Under the pieces are notes generated by a model, which ran no database searches, was not told the origin of the DNA, and saw nothing but the letters and a program-made list of their open reading frames with translations. A stretch of 42,000 bases of DNA, from assembly GCA_012516935.1 (NCBI GenBank), contig JAAYVZ010000219.1, positions 1 through 42,000 of the forward strand, written 5' to 3'. This DNA comes from Holophagae bacterium (GTDB taxonomy: Bacteria; Acidobacteriota; Thermoanaerobaculia; Thermoanaerobaculales; Thermoanaerobaculaceae). The position numbers were made by a program, and so were the translations under genes. Below are positions 33,196 through 41,926 of the stretch, piece by piece (position 1 is the first letter of the stretch; each line of letters begins with the position of its first letter).

Positions 33196-34003
33196 GGCGC
33201 CTCCTCGAGGCTCTGGGGGGGGCGGGCTCGGCGTCTTCGCCGTAGATCGCCTGGATCGTGGCGCCCTCGAGCTGATCGGGCGGCCCTCTCCAGACCAAGC
33301 GGCCGTCCTTGAGGGCGACGATACGCGTGCCGTAGCGCCGCACGAGATCGATGTCGTGCAGCGAGCAGATGACCGTCATCCCCTCCTCGCGATTGAGTGC
33401 CTCGAGGTGACGCATCACCGAGTGCCGCAGGGCGGGATCGAGCGAGGCCACCGGCTCATCGGCGAGGATGAGGCGCGGACGCTGCATGAGCGCGCGCGCG
33501 ATCGCTACCCGTTGCTGCTGCCCTCCGGAAAGACGATCGGCGCGCTCGCTGGCCCGCGAGTCGAGGCCGACCCGCGCCAGGCAGGCGCGGGCGAAAGCTA
33601 CCTCGTCCGGAGCGAAGGACAGGCACAACGAGCGCAGCAGGTGGCTGCGGCCGAGCGCGCCCGACAGCACGTTGTCGAGCACCGAGTGACGTTTCACCAA
33701 GTTGAACTGCTGGAAGATCATGCCGATCTCGCGTCGACTCGCCCTCAGGGCGCTTCCCGACAGCGCGGTGATCTCGGTGCCGAAGACGAAGACCCTGCCG
33801 GCAGTTGGGTCGATGAGTCGGTTGATACACCGCAGCAGCGTCGACTTGCCCGATCCGGACAGCCCCAGGACGACGAGGAACTCGCCTTCTCGGACCGTCA
33901 ACCAGACGTCGTCCAGCGCTCGCACGCCGGACGGGAAGGTCTTGCCGAGGCCGGTGATGCGAACCGCTTCCCGACCCCACGTCGACGGCGCTGCGGCGCT
34001 CAT
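33192..34003 (-). CDS. phnC: PhnC-like ABC transporter ATPase, frame broken near 3' end
   Basis: ATP-binding subunit with Walker A GLSGSGKST (47-55), Q-loop FQQFNLVKRHSVLDNVL, signature LSGGQQQRVAIARAL (158-172), Walker B LILADEP (178-184) and the switch histidine in CSLHDIDLV. The GEDAEPAPP tail then runs through eight Cs (33222-33215, minus strand). As given, the frame has no stop there and continues out of frame through phnE to 31898, which is biologically implausible. With one extra C it would read on for seven codons and stop at 33192 with an ATGA overlap of phnE, matching the phnD-phnC junction. I therefore annotate the gene to 33192, with a one-base deletion (sequencing, assembly or real slippage) assumed. 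All catalytic motifs lie upstream of the break. Confidence 0.8.
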
Positions 34004-35379
34004 CGCCGGTCTCCCGAGCTTTTCGCCTTGAGCTTGCTCTCCTCCGCTGCGAGCATCTGCGAGGCGCTGACACCGGCCTTGTGGAGAGCGTCCCGAAAGC
34101 CGTCGAAGACCCGGTCGTCGCACGGGGCGGCTGCCACGCCAGCGACCAGGTCGTGGTAGGCGGCAGGCCCGTCGGCCGTGGCGAGGAAGCGCTGGAGCGA
34201 CGCCTCGAAGCGCTCCCAAAGACGGCGGGGGAAGCCGCGCCGAACGCAGCAGACATCGTTGGGGATGGGGTCTGTGAGCGCGAGCAGCCGGACTTCCGAG
34301 ATGAAACGCATCCGCGCCTCGTCGTCCTGCATCCGCTTGGTGATGAGACGGCGGGCGTCGCCCACCAGCGTGTGGTCGCGGACTTCCTTCTCGGAGGGTG
34401 GCGAGTAGTAGGTGGCTCCGCCGGTGGCCTTGCCGTCGGCCACTGCCTGCACGACGTTGGGGTGGCTGCCGGCGAAGTAGACATGCCCCAGCCTGATGCC
34501 CTCCCGTTCGAGCAGCACGCGGGCGAAGATGTGGCCAGAGGTCGATGTCTCATCGGAGAAGGCGAACGGCTCGCCCGCGAGGTCGGCGAGCCGTCCGACG
34601 CCGCTATCGGTGCGAGCCAGGATGCAGCCATAGTAGGAGCTCGTCTGCTCGGCGACGGGCTCCTCCGTCCGATCGATGATGCGGGTCTCGCGAAGCGCTC
34701 CCGGTCGCGAGGCCGCGAGCTCCTTTCTACCGTCGCCGACGAGGTCGTTGGGACCGGAGAAGACATGGGTCGAAGCTGCCGCCTCGATGGCCTCTGGCTG
34801 CTCGAGCAGCATGCGCATGGCCTCGAGGTTCGAGGCCGCAGGAACCTCGGCCCATCCCGGGGCGAGGCGGTTCAGGCGCTCGATGAGGCGCTGCCTCAGC
34901 TCGCCACGGATCGTCGCCGGCACCGCGACCCGACGGCCCGTCAGCTCCTCCGGACGCTGCGGGGAGTGCGGTTCCACCCGGGCGACGATGATGGCGAAAA
35001 GGTCGACCTCTCGAACCACCTGCAGGCGTGCCTCGACGCCGTAGCGCTGGTTGGCGATGGCGTAGGCGAACGCGGGGGCCCACGCCACGTCGGCCTGGCC
35101 GGTCCCCAGGGCCTGGATCACCGCGGCGTAGGACGTGGGGACGGCCGTTCGGATCGACAACCCGGAGTCAGCGCGAATGAAGCGTGCCAGCTCGTCGCCC
35201 CGGCGCACCAGCGTCCCCTGCTCCACCGACGGGACGAAGAGCATGCGGATGACCTCCTCGCCGCCACGCTCGAGACGAGCCCGGTGCTGGAGACCCCACC
35301 CGAAGACGACGAAAACCAGGGCGATGACGGTGAAGCCACCGCGTGCCAGCCACTTCTTCGCTGGACTCACGCCGCTCAT
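34000..35379 (-). CDS. phnD: PhnD-like substrate-binding protein with internal insertion
   Basis: Periplasmic binding component of 459 residues, anchored or exported by a hydrophobic segment at about 14-30. PhnD signatures are AAVIQALGTGQADVAWAPAFAYAIA (85-109), RLADLAGEPFAFSDETSTSGHIFARVLL (263-290) and VYFAGSHPNVVQAVADGKATGGA (300-322). Compared with ordinary PhnD proteins of roughly 300-340 residues there is an extra stretch of about 110 residues (about 135-248) between the two lobes, beginning RPEELTGRRVAVP, which itself resembles the LADLAGEPFAF motif and hints at internal duplication. ATG 35379 is preceded by GGGAGG. The stop overlaps phnC by four bases (ATGA). Phosphonate or phosphite binding is inferred from family only. 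Confidence 0.85.
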   Translation of the reverse strand: MSGVSPAKKWLARGGFTVIALVFVVFGWGLQHRARLERGGEEVIRMLFVPSVEQGTLVRRGDELARFIRADSGLSIRTAVPTSYAAVIQALGTGQADVAWAPAFAYAIANQRYGVEARLQVVREVDLFAIIVARVEPHSPQRPEELTGRRVAVPATIRGELRQRLIERLNRLAPGWAEVPAASNLEAMRMLLEQPEAIEAAASTHVFSGPNDLVGDGRKELAASRPGALRETRIIDRTEEPVAEQTSSYYGCILARTDSGVGRLADLAGEPFAFSDETSTSGHIFARVLLEREGIRLGHVYFAGSHPNVVQAVADGKATGGATYYSPPSEKEVRDHTLVGDARRLITKRMQDDEARMRFISEVRLLALTDPIPNDVCCVRRGFPRRLWERFEASLQRFLATADGPAAYHDLVAGVAAAPCDDRVFDGFRDALHKAGVSASQMLAAEESKLKAKSSGDRR

Positions 35380-35898
35380 CGACCCCCGCCTCCCGGGAAG
35401 AGAGCATAGCAAGGAGGGCGAACGAGGCGGGTCCCGCCGGGGTCGTGGGGAAGCCGCAAATTGGGGTCGGTGGGTGAGGTAGTGCGGTGTCGGTGAGCGG
35501 ATCACAGGTGGGCGTGGGTGGCGCCAAGCGCGGCGCGAGCCAGGGTCCACCTCCGGACCGGGTGGTGGGGCGCTGGGCCAGGATCCTGATGCGGGGACGC
35601 GCATGTCCGTGGCGGCACTCCCGCGACGGCCGGGTGTGTGGCACCCCACCGCTAACCGCAGCCACCAGCTTTGCGCCGGCACCTCTTCCCGCCCGACCTG
35701 CTTCGACGGGCCACGCCTTCGTGTCTCCCACCCTCCGGCCTCACCTGACCCGCCTGAGCTTTAATGGCGACCGGGCGACGAGCCAAGCGACGGGCCACGC
35801 GCCGCTTGACACAGACGACGCCGAAGGGGTACTCTTCCCGGCCTTGCCTGTATGGGTGCGGTACGCCCGTACGCGTTCAGAGGCGCAGGAGAAGGTCG
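35380..35898. other. Intergenic region between phnD-like gene and rplM
   Basis: About 520 bases without a convincing gene. It holds the divergent starts of the phnD-like operon (minus strand, with GGGAGG close to the ATG and a TATGCT box at 35403-35408) and of the rplM operon (plus strand, promoter at 35806-35835). Short open frames here have no recognisable domain, no ribosome binding site and no overlap logic, so I treat them as noise. I see no tRNA or riboswitch. Confidence 0.6.
35806..35835 (+). promoter_or_regulatory. Predicted promoter of the rplM-rpsI operon
   Basis: A perfect -35 TTGACA at 35806-35811, an 18-base spacer and TACTCT at 35830-35835. The start would be near 35842, giving a leader of about 57 nt before rplM at 35899. 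The perfect -35 fits a highly expressed ribosomal protein operon. Confidence 0.65.
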
Positions 35899-36333
35899 AT
35901 GAAGACGTACATTCCGAAAAGCGGAGAGGTCAGCCGCGACTGGTACGTGGTCGATGCTACGGACGTGGTGCTGGGGCGGCTGTCGACCACTGTTGCCACG
36001 TTGCTCCGTGGCAAGCACAAGCCCGCGTACACACCGAGCCTGGACGTCGGTGACTTCGTTATCGTCGTCAATGCTGAGCGGGTGAAGCTCACCGGTGCCA
36101 AGTGGGACGATAAGCGCTACTACCGGCACTCGGGTCACCCAGGTCATCTCAAAGTGCTGACTGCCCGCCAGATGCGTGAACGAACGCCGGAGCGCATCAT
36201 CCGCTACGCGGTGTGGGGGATGCTACCCAAGAACCGGCTCGGTCGGGCGCTTCTCCGCAAGCTCAAGGTGTACGCCGGCGCGCAGCACCCGCATGAGGCG
36301 CAGCAGCCGCAGGCCGTCAAGGTGCGCGGGTAA
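35899..36333 (+). CDS. rplM: 50S ribosomal protein L13
   Basis: A 144-residue L13 that assembles early onto 23S r[45 protein letters not shown] and the [35 protein letters not shown] segment are textbook L13. The open frame extends upstream, but ATG 35899 has AGGAGAAGG immediately upstream and matches the family N-terminus. rpsI follows 11 bases later, the usual rplM-rpsI pair. Confidence 0.98.
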   Translation: MKTYIPKSGEVSRDWYVVDATDVVLGRLSTTVATLLRGKHKPAYTPSLDVGDFVIVVNAERVKLTGAKWDDKRYYRHSGHPGHLKVLTARQMRERTPERIIRYAVWGMLPKNRLGRALLRKLKVYAGAQHPHEAQQPQAVKVRG

Positions 36334-36344
36334 GGAGGACGAAA

Positions 36345-36737
36345 GTGGCGACGATCCAGTACTACGGCACTGGGCGGCGGAAGACCGCCGTGGCGCGCGT
36401 TTTCCTGCGCCCCGGCAGCGGTAAGATCGAGATCAATAGGCGTGACATTGAGACCTACTTCTCGAGTCGCGTGCTTAAGATGATTATTCGCCAACCGATG
36501 GCGATCACGGAGACGGTGGACAAGTTCGACATCCTCGTCAACGTTGTCGGTGGTGGCATGGCCGGCCAAGCCGGGGCGATCCGCCACGGGCTGTCGCGCG
36601 CGCTGCTGGCGTTCAACCCGGAGCTGCGGCCGCGCCTGAAGCAGGCCGGGTTTCTCACCCGCGACGCCCGTGAGGTGGAGCGCAAGAAGTACGGCCAGCC
36701 CGGGGCGCGCCGTCGCTTCCAATTCTCCAAGCGCTAG
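36345..36737 (+). CDS. rpsI: 30S ribosomal protein S9
   Basis: A 130-residue S9 whose C-terminal tail ([17 protein letters not shown]) reaches the P-site tRNA in the 30S subunit. [19 protein letters not shown] at the start and [19 protein letters not shown] in the middle are diagnostic. The start is GTG, with AAGGAGGA upstream overlapping the rplM stop. rpsB follows after 36 bases. Confidence 0.98.
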   Translation: MATIQYYGTGRRKTAVARVFLRPGSGKIEINRRDIETYFSSRVLKMIIRQPMAITETVDKFDILVNVVGGGMAGQAGAIRHGLSRALLAFNPELRPRLKQAGFLTRDAREVERKKYGQPGARRRFQFSKR

Positions 36738-36773
36738 GTCGTACGTGTACGGGAGCAGAAAGGAGATACGCTC

Positions 36774-37610
36774 TTGGCTTCCATTTCCATGAAAGAGCTG
36801 CTTGAGGCTGGCGTCCACTTCGGTCACCAGACCCGGCGCTGGAACCCGAAGATGCGTCCGTACATCTTCGGCAAGCGCAACGGGATCTACATCGTTGACC
36901 TCCAGAAGACGCTGCAGCTCTTCGAAGAAGCCTCTACCTTCGTCCGTGAGCTGGTGGCCTCGGGTGGCACGGTGCTGTTCGTTGGCACCAAACGCCAGGC
37001 CCAGGACGTGGTGCGCGAGGAGACCGGGCGCTGCGGGATGTACTACGTGGCCAACCGGTGGCTCGGTGGCACCCTCACCAACTTCACGACCCTGCGCCGC
37101 TCGGTGGAGCGGTACAAGGACCTCGAGCGCCAGCTCGCCAACCCGGACGCCCAGATCACCAAAAAGGAGCGCGGGCAGCTCGAGCGCGAGCGGGCCAAGA
37201 TGCACAAGAACCTCGGCGGTATCCGCGATATGGAGTCGCTGCCCGATGCGCTGTACGTGATTGACACCAACCACGAGCACAACGCGGTGCATGAGGCGAA
37301 CCGCCTCGGTATCCCGGTGGTGGCGGTGGTCGACACCAACTGTGACCCCGACCTCGTCGACTATCCGATCCCCGGCAACGATGATGCGATCCGCGCTATC
37401 AAGCTGTTCACCTCCCGTATCGCCGACTCGGTGCTGGAGGGGCAGACAATGATCGAGGGACGCGGTCCGGAGAGTCTCGAGCCGGTGCGTCGCGAGGTTG
37501 TGACTCCCGAGGCGATGAGGCCGGCCGAGGGCGAGGAGGGGGCGCTGCCCTCGCTTGACGAGACGTTCGAGGAGTATGACGAGGACGCGGAGCTGTACGA
37601 GAAGCGCTGA
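36774..37610 (+). CDS. rpsB: 30S ribosomal protein S2
   Basis: A 278-residue S2. [29 protein letters not shown] and [26 protein letters not shown] are family signatures. The start is TTG at 36774: the preceding AAAGGAGA is correctly spaced and the residues match the family start (M-A-x-x-S-M). The C-terminal ~40 residues are acidic ([13 protein letters not shown]) and longer than in E. coli S2. tsf follows after an 86-base gap that contains a possible small hairpin (GAGCCGAG with CTCGG at about 37656-37678). Confidence 0.97.
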   Translation: MASISMKELLEAGVHFGHQTRRWNPKMRPYIFGKRNGIYIVDLQKTLQLFEEASTFVRELVASGGTVLFVGTKRQAQDVVREETGRCGMYYVANRWLGGTLTNFTTLRRSVERYKDLERQLANPDAQITKKERGQLERERAKMHKNLGGIRDMESLPDALYVIDTNHEHNAVHEANRLGIPVVAVVDTNCDPDLVDYPIPGNDDAIRAIKLFTSRIADSVLEGQTMIEGRGPESLEPVRREVVTPEAMRPAEGEEGALPSLDETFEEYDEDAELYEKR

Positions 37611-37696
37611 GGCACGTGGACCCGCAAGGTCCGACTGGAGCTAGTCCCGGGCCAGGAGCCGAGCGCATCCTGGCTCGGTTTGTGTGGAGGAAAGCG

Positions 37697-38548
37697 ATGG
37701 CGATTTCGGCAGCAATGGTCAAGGAGCTGCGTGAGAAGACGGGCGCTGGAATGATGGACTGCCAGCGGGCGCTGTCGGAGGCCGACGGCAACCTGGAAGA
37801 AGCGATCAAGATCTTACGCAAGAAGGGGTTGGCTGCGGCGGCCAAGAAGGCCGGGCGGACCGCCAAGGACGGCCTCGTGGTGATCGTCGGTGACAGCCGC
37901 GAGGCGGCGATGGCCGAGATCAACTGCGAAACCGATTTCGTGGCCCGCACCGAGGAGTTCCAGACGTTCGCGCGGGCGATTGCCGAGCAGGCACGGAGCG
38001 AGAAGCTCTCGGACGTGGCAACCGCGATGCTACGCCCGGCGGGCTTCGATCCGGGACAGACGATCGCGCAGGCACTGGCGTCGAAAATCGCCAAGATCGG
38101 CGAGAACATTCTCTTCTCGCGCGTCGCCTACCTTGCCGCCGGTGCCGACACGCAGCTCGGTACCTATCTACACATGGGCGGCAAGATCGGCGTCATCGTC
38201 GAGCTGTCGGCCAGCGCCGATGAGGAGACGGTCAAAGACGTCGCCATGCACATCGCCGCCGCAGAGCCACGCTGGGTCCGCCGCGACGAGGTCGCGGCCG
38301 AGGTGATCAACGAGGAGCGCGAGATCGCCAGGGCGCAGGCGGCGGCAGCCGGCAAGCCGGCGCAGGTGCTCGACAAGATCGCTGATGGCAAGGTCGGGAA
38401 GTTCTTCGAGCAGTTCTGCCTCGTCGATCAGGCGTTCGTCAAAGACCCGGCGCAGACGGTCGGTGCCATGCTGGCCGCCAAGGGGGGGGTGACCGTGACA
38501 CGGTTCGTCCGCTTCCGCCTCGGTGAGGGTGCGGCCGCTGCGCAATGA
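37697..38548 (+). CDS. tsf: Elongation factor Ts
   Basis: Nucleotide exchange factor for EF-Tu, 283 residues. The UBA-like N-terminus has MVKELREKTGAGMMDCQRALSEADGNLEEAI (7-37) and the EF-Tu-contacting TDFVARTEEF motif sits at 79-88. The core and the C-terminal module (IADGKVGKFFEQFCLVDQAFVKD) are complete. ATG 37697 follows GGAGGAAAGCG. Its stop overlaps pyrH by four bases (ATGA). rpsB-tsf-pyrH-frr is the standard order. Confidence 0.97.
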   Translation: MAISAAMVKELREKTGAGMMDCQRALSEADGNLEEAIKILRKKGLAAAAKKAGRTAKDGLVVIVGDSREAAMAEINCETDFVARTEEFQTFARAIAEQARSEKLSDVATAMLRPAGFDPGQTIAQALASKIAKIGENILFSRVAYLAAGADTQLGTYLHMGGKIGVIVELSASADEETVKDVAMHIAAAEPRWVRRDEVAAEVINEEREIARAQAAAAGKPAQVLDKIADGKVGKFFEQFCLVDQAFVKDPAQTVGAMLAAKGGVTVTRFVRFRLGEGAAAAQ

Positions 38549-39267
38549 GCCCGCAACCCGCGTATCGGCGCGTCCTGCTCAAGCTCTCGGGCGAAGTGCT
38601 GATGGGATCGCGTCCCTTCGGTATCGCCCCCGATACCCTGCCAACGCTGGCAACGGAGGTTGCCGAGGTTCGGCAGCTCGGCGTCGAGGTGGCGATCGTC
38701 ATCGGCGGCGGCAACATCATTCGCGGGATCGCCGCCACCGAACAGGGCCTCGATCGCATTACCGGCGACTACATGGGGATGCTGGCGACGATCATCAACG
38801 CCCTGGCGTTGCAGGACGCGCTCGAGCAGCGTGGGTGCTTCACGCGCGTGATGACCGCGCTCGAGCTGCGAGCGGTGGCTGAGCCGTTCATCCGGCGACG
38901 GGCAATCCGTCACCTCGAAAAAGGGCGGGTGGTGATCTTCGCGGCTGGTACCGGCAACCCGTTCTTCACCACCGACTCGGCGGCGGCGCTGCGGGCCGCC
39001 GAGATCCAAGCCGACGCGCTGCTCAAGGGCACCAAGGTGGACGGGCTTTACAATGCCGATCCGGCACGAGACGCGCAGGCGGTGCTGCTCAGGACCGCCT
39101 CGTACCAGCTCATGCTCGAGAACAGCCTGGGCGTGATGGACGCGGCCGCGGTCTCGCTCTGTCAGAACTCCGCGATCCCTATTCGCATCTTCAACATCCG
39201 AGTGCCGGGGAACATCCGTCGCGTGATCGTGGGCGACGACATCGGGTCGACGATCACCGCGGGTTGA
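38545..39267 (+). CDS. pyrH: UMP kinase
   Basis: Bacterial amino-acid-kinase-fold UMP kinase of 240 residues; phosphorylates UMP to UDP for nucleic acid and envelope precursors. Conserved elements are LLKLSGEVLMG at the N-terminus, IGGGNIIRG near residues 53-61, the GDYMGMLATIINALALQDAL stretch, RRAIRHLEKGRVVIFAAGTGNPFFTTDSAAALRA, and KVDGLYNADP. ATG overlaps the tsf stop. frr lies 129 bases downstream. Confidence 0.97.
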   Translation: MSPQPAYRRVLLKLSGEVLMGSRPFGIAPDTLPTLATEVAEVRQLGVEVAIVIGGGNIIRGIAATEQGLDRITGDYMGMLATIINALALQDALEQRGCFTRVMTALELRAVAEPFIRRRAIRHLEKGRVVIFAAGTGNPFFTTDSAAALRAAEIQADALLKGTKVDGLYNADPARDAQAVLLRTASYQLMLENSLGVMDAAAVSLCQNSAIPIRIFNIRVPGNIRRVIVGDDIGSTITAG

Positions 39268-39396
39268 CGGGGCTGGAAACGACGCCTCCGGGGCGGTTGC
39301 CGTGTGCCGCCCCTGTCATGGTGGGTGGGGCCACGCTACAATCCGAGGCCGCAACCAGCTCGCGGCCGGCAACGCAAGCCGCACGGGAGAACGACG

Positions 39397-39951
39397 ATGC
39401 GCGAGACCGTGAAGAAGACCAAGCAGCGGATGGACAAAGCCATCGAGGTGCTGCGCGATGAGCTGCGCACCCTCCGCACCGGGCGAGCTTCAATCGCCAT
39501 TTTGGACCCGATCCGCGTGGACTACTTCGGCACCCCGACGCCGCTCAACCAAGTGGCGAACCTCGGCGTGCCGGACGCCAGCCTCCTACTCATCCAGCCC
39601 TGGGACCCGACGCTCATACCGGCCATCGAGCACGCGATCCAGAAGGCCAACCTGGGCCTCAACCCGATGAACGACGGAAAGATCATCAAGCTCCCGGTGC
39701 CGGCACCGACGCAGGAGCGTCGCAAGGAGCTGGTGAAGGTGGCCCACGAGTATGCCGAGCGGGCGCGGACGGCGGTTCGCAATGTCCGCCGTGAGGCCAA
39801 CGACGAGCTCAAGGCAATGGAGAAGGGCAAGAAGATCTCCGAGGACGACATGCACCGCGGGTTCGAGGAGGTGCAAAAGCTCACCGACGAACACGTCGAG
39901 GAGATCAACAAGGCCCTGGCTGCCCGTGAGAAGGAGATCCTCGAGGTGTGA
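39397..39951 (+). CDS. frr: Ribosome recycling factor
   Basis: A 184-residue RRF that with EF-G splits post-termination ribosomes. The long N-terminal helix (KQRMDKAIEVLRDELRTLRTGRAS), the VDYFGTPTPLNQVANLGVPDA domain-II strand and ERRKELVKVAHEYAERARTAVRNVRREA are standard. ATG 39397 is preceded by CGGGAGAACGACG; an upstream in-frame extension to 39304 looks non-coding. The stop overlaps ispDF by four bases (GTGA). Confidence 0.97.
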   Translation: MRETVKKTKQRMDKAIEVLRDELRTLRTGRASIAILDPIRVDYFGTPTPLNQVANLGVPDASLLLIQPWDPTLIPAIEHAIQKANLGLNPMNDGKIIKLPVPAPTQERRKELVKVAHEYAERARTAVRNVRREANDELKAMEKGKKISEDDMHRGFEEVQKLTDEHVEEINKALAAREKEILEV

Positions 39952-41084
39952 GCGATCCGGCGCTCGTGGTGGTGGCGGCCGGCTCGAGCCGGCGTTTTGG
40001 GACAGACAAGTTGGCCCAGCCCCTCGCCGGGGCGACGGTGCTGGAGTGGGCGATACGCAGCGTTCGAGCGGCGTTCCCCGCCTCCCCGACCGTGCTCGTG
40101 GTGCATCCGGAGCGGGTGGCCGAGCACGAGGAGGTGTGGGCACCCCGGGGTGTCCGGGTCGTGGCCGGAGGTGCAAGACGCCAGGACTCGGTCCGCCGCG
40201 GCGTTGACGCGAGTGCGGCTGGGGATGACGCCGTTGTCCTGATCCACGACGGAGCGCGGCCGTTCGTGCCGGCCGCCGATGTACGCGCGGTTGCAGACGC
40301 GGCCGTGCGGAGCGGGGCCGCGGTCCTGGTTGCGCCAATCCCCGATACGGTCAAGCGTGTCAGCGAGGACCGGGTGGTGGAGGCGACGGTGTCGCGCCAG
40401 GGGCTCGTTCGTGCCCTCACGCCACAAGGCTTCCATATCGGCGTGCTGCGGCAGGCGTGGAAGGCGTTTCCCGAGGGCGAGTGGACGGACGAAGCGGCGC
40501 TCGTGGAAGCGACGGGAGCAAGGGTGGAGGCGGTGATCGGAGATGCCCGCAATGTCAAGGTGACCCGCCCGGCGGACCTCGAGCTCGTGGCCGGTATCTT
40601 CCCACGGCGGGTGCGGGTCGGACAGGGCGTCGACGTGCACCGCTTCGCCGAGGGGCGAGCGATGTGGCTGTGCGGCATCGAGCTGCCCGGAGAGACCGGT
40701 CTGGCCGGGCACTCGGACGCCGACGCGGCGTTGCACGCGGTGACCGACGCGATCCTCGGAGCGTGCGGTGCCGGCGACATCGGCCAGCACTTTCCGCCGT
40801 CGGACGAGCGCTGGAGAGGCGCCTCCTCGGCTGTGTTCGTGCGTCACGCAGTGGATCTGGCCGCGGCCAGGGGCTGGCGGGTGGTGCACTGCGACCTCTC
40901 GATCGTCGCCGAGCGGCCGCGCCTCGGCCCGTACCGGGAGGCGATGCGGGCCCGGCTCGCCGAGCTGCTGGATGTTCCCGAGGGCGACCTCGGGCTGAAG
41001 GCGACGACCTGCGAGGGGATGGGGTTCGTAGGCCGCCGAGAGGGCCTGCTGGCGATCGCGGTGGTGACCCTTGAGTCGGTCTGA
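39948..41084 (+). CDS. ispDF: Bifunctional IspD/IspF (MEP isoprenoid pathway)
   Basis: A 378-residue fusion of two MEP-pathway enzymes. The N-terminal IspD part (about 1-220) converts MEP to CDP-ME and shows VVVAAGSSRRFGTDKL, GARRQDSVRRGVDA and HDGARPFVPAADVRA. The C-terminal IspF part (about 221-378) forms MEcPP: GQGVDVHRF (D229 and H231 bind metal), LAGHSDADAALHAVTDAILGACGAGDIGQHFPPSD and KATTCEGMGFVGRREGLLAIAVV. Both halves keep their active-site residues, so neither is degenerate. The GTG start overlaps frr, and its 3' end overlaps the rlmB-like gene by 14 bases. IspDF fusions are known in several phyla. Confidence 0.95.
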   Translation: MSDPALVVVAAGSSRRFGTDKLAQPLAGATVLEWAIRSVRAAFPASPTVLVVHPERVAEHEEVWAPRGVRVVAGGARRQDSVRRGVDASAAGDDAVVLIHDGARPFVPAADVRAVADAAVRSGAAVLVAPIPDTVKRVSEDRVVEATVSRQGLVRALTPQGFHIGVLRQAWKAFPEGEWTDEAALVEATGARVEAVIGDARNVKVTRPADLELVAGIFPRRVRVGQGVDVHRFAEGRAMWLCGIELPGETGLAGHSDADAALHAVTDAILGACGAGDIGQHFPPSDERWRGASSAVFVRHAVDLAAARGWRVVHCDLSIVAERPRLGPYREAMRARLAELLDVPEGDLGLKATTCEGMGFVGRREGLLAIAVVTLESV

Positions 41085-41814
41085 GTGGGTCGTCGGGTTT
41101 CATGCGGTGCTGGCGGCCCTCGAGGCGCCGGCGTGCCGAGTCGAGGTCGTGTGGCTGGCTGCCGGTGTGGGAGGTTCCCGCGCCCAGCAGGTGCTCGCGG
41201 CGACCCGGCGGCGGGGGGTGCGGTACTCGAGCGTTCCCCGGCGGCAGCTCGACGAGGTGGCCGCAGGGGTGGCCCACAACGGGTTCGCTGCCCGCACCGC
41301 GCCGGCGCCACTGGCGGACGCCGGCGAGCTCCTCGGCCTGCCCTCACCGACGTGCCTGCTGGGTCTCGATGGCCTGGAGGACAGCCGCAACCTGGGAGCG
41401 GTCATCAGGGTTGCCGCTGGGCTCGCGCTTGGGGGCGTTATCGTCGCGGGGCCGCACCCGCCGCCGCTGGGTGGTGCCGCGGCGAAGGTGGCTGCTGGTC
41501 AGGTCGGTCGGGTCCGGGTTGCGCACGTCGGATCGCTCGGTGACTTCGCGCGGGCCGCGAAGGCGGAAGGGTTCTGGGTCCTCGGCGCCGCGCCCGAAGG
41601 CGACGACGTGACCCGCTTCAACCTCCCGGATCGACTGCTGCTGTGTCTGGGCGCCGAGGCGTCCGGTTTGCGGGCCAAGACCCGCACGGCGCTCGACGGC
41701 GTCGTCGCGATCCCCCTCGCTCCCGGTGTCGAGTCGCTCAACCTCTCAGTCGCAACGGGGATTCTCGTCTGGGAATGGCGGCGTCGCCACCCCTCCCTCC
41801 CGGTCGAAAGTTGA
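41071..41814 (+). CDS. rlmB: RlmB/TrmH family rRNA 2'-O-methyltransferase
   Basis: SpoU-class methyltransferase of 247 residues, likely forming 2'-O-methylguanosine in 23S rRNA. An N-terminal L30e-like substrate-binding part (about 1-80, VVGFHAVLAAL...GVAHNGFAAR) precedes the knotted SPOUT domain. Motif 1 is LDGLEDSRNLGAVIRVA, with EDSRNLGA in place of the commoner D-P-x-N-L-G; motif 2 is LLLCLGAEASGL; motif 3 is IPLAPGVESLNLSVATGI. The TTG start at 41071 lies inside ispDF, so the two are translationally linked. The final residues (PVES-stop) are encoded by the gene-end repeat. The exact rRNA or tRNA target is inferred from the family. Confidence 0.87.
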   Translation: MSRSEWVVGFHAVLAALEAPACRVEVVWLAAGVGGSRAQQVLAATRRRGVRYSSVPRRQLDEVAAGVAHNGFAARTAPAPLADAGELLGLPSPTCLLGLDGLEDSRNLGAVIRVAAGLALGGVIVAGPHPPPLGGAAAKVAAGQVGRVRVAHVGSLGDFARAAKAEGFWVLGAAPEGDDVTRFNLPDRLLLCLGAEASGLRAKTRTALDGVVAIPLAPGVESLNLSVATGILVWEWRRRHPSLPVES

Positions 41815-41872
41815 AGGCTGAAGGTTGAAGGTCCCCCCACCGGGTCGAAAGAAAAGGTCGAGAGTCGAAGGC
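41803..41872 (+). repeat. Copy 3 of the gene-end repeat plus degenerate tandem units
   Basis: GTCGAAAGTTGAAG (41803-41816) supplies the VES-stop of the rlmB-like gene. It runs into GCTGAAGGTTGAAGGT (41817-41832), a C-rich block CCCCCCACCGGGT (41833-41845) and a second GTCGAAAG...GTCGAGAGTCGAAGG unit (41844-41871). The region is a string of short, imperfect GAAGGT/GTCGAA units. Function is unknown. Confidence 0.6.
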
Positions 41873-41926
41873 ACTCCCCACCCGCCCGGCCTAGGGCGCT
41901 GCTGAGGGCAACTCGTCGCTTCGGGC

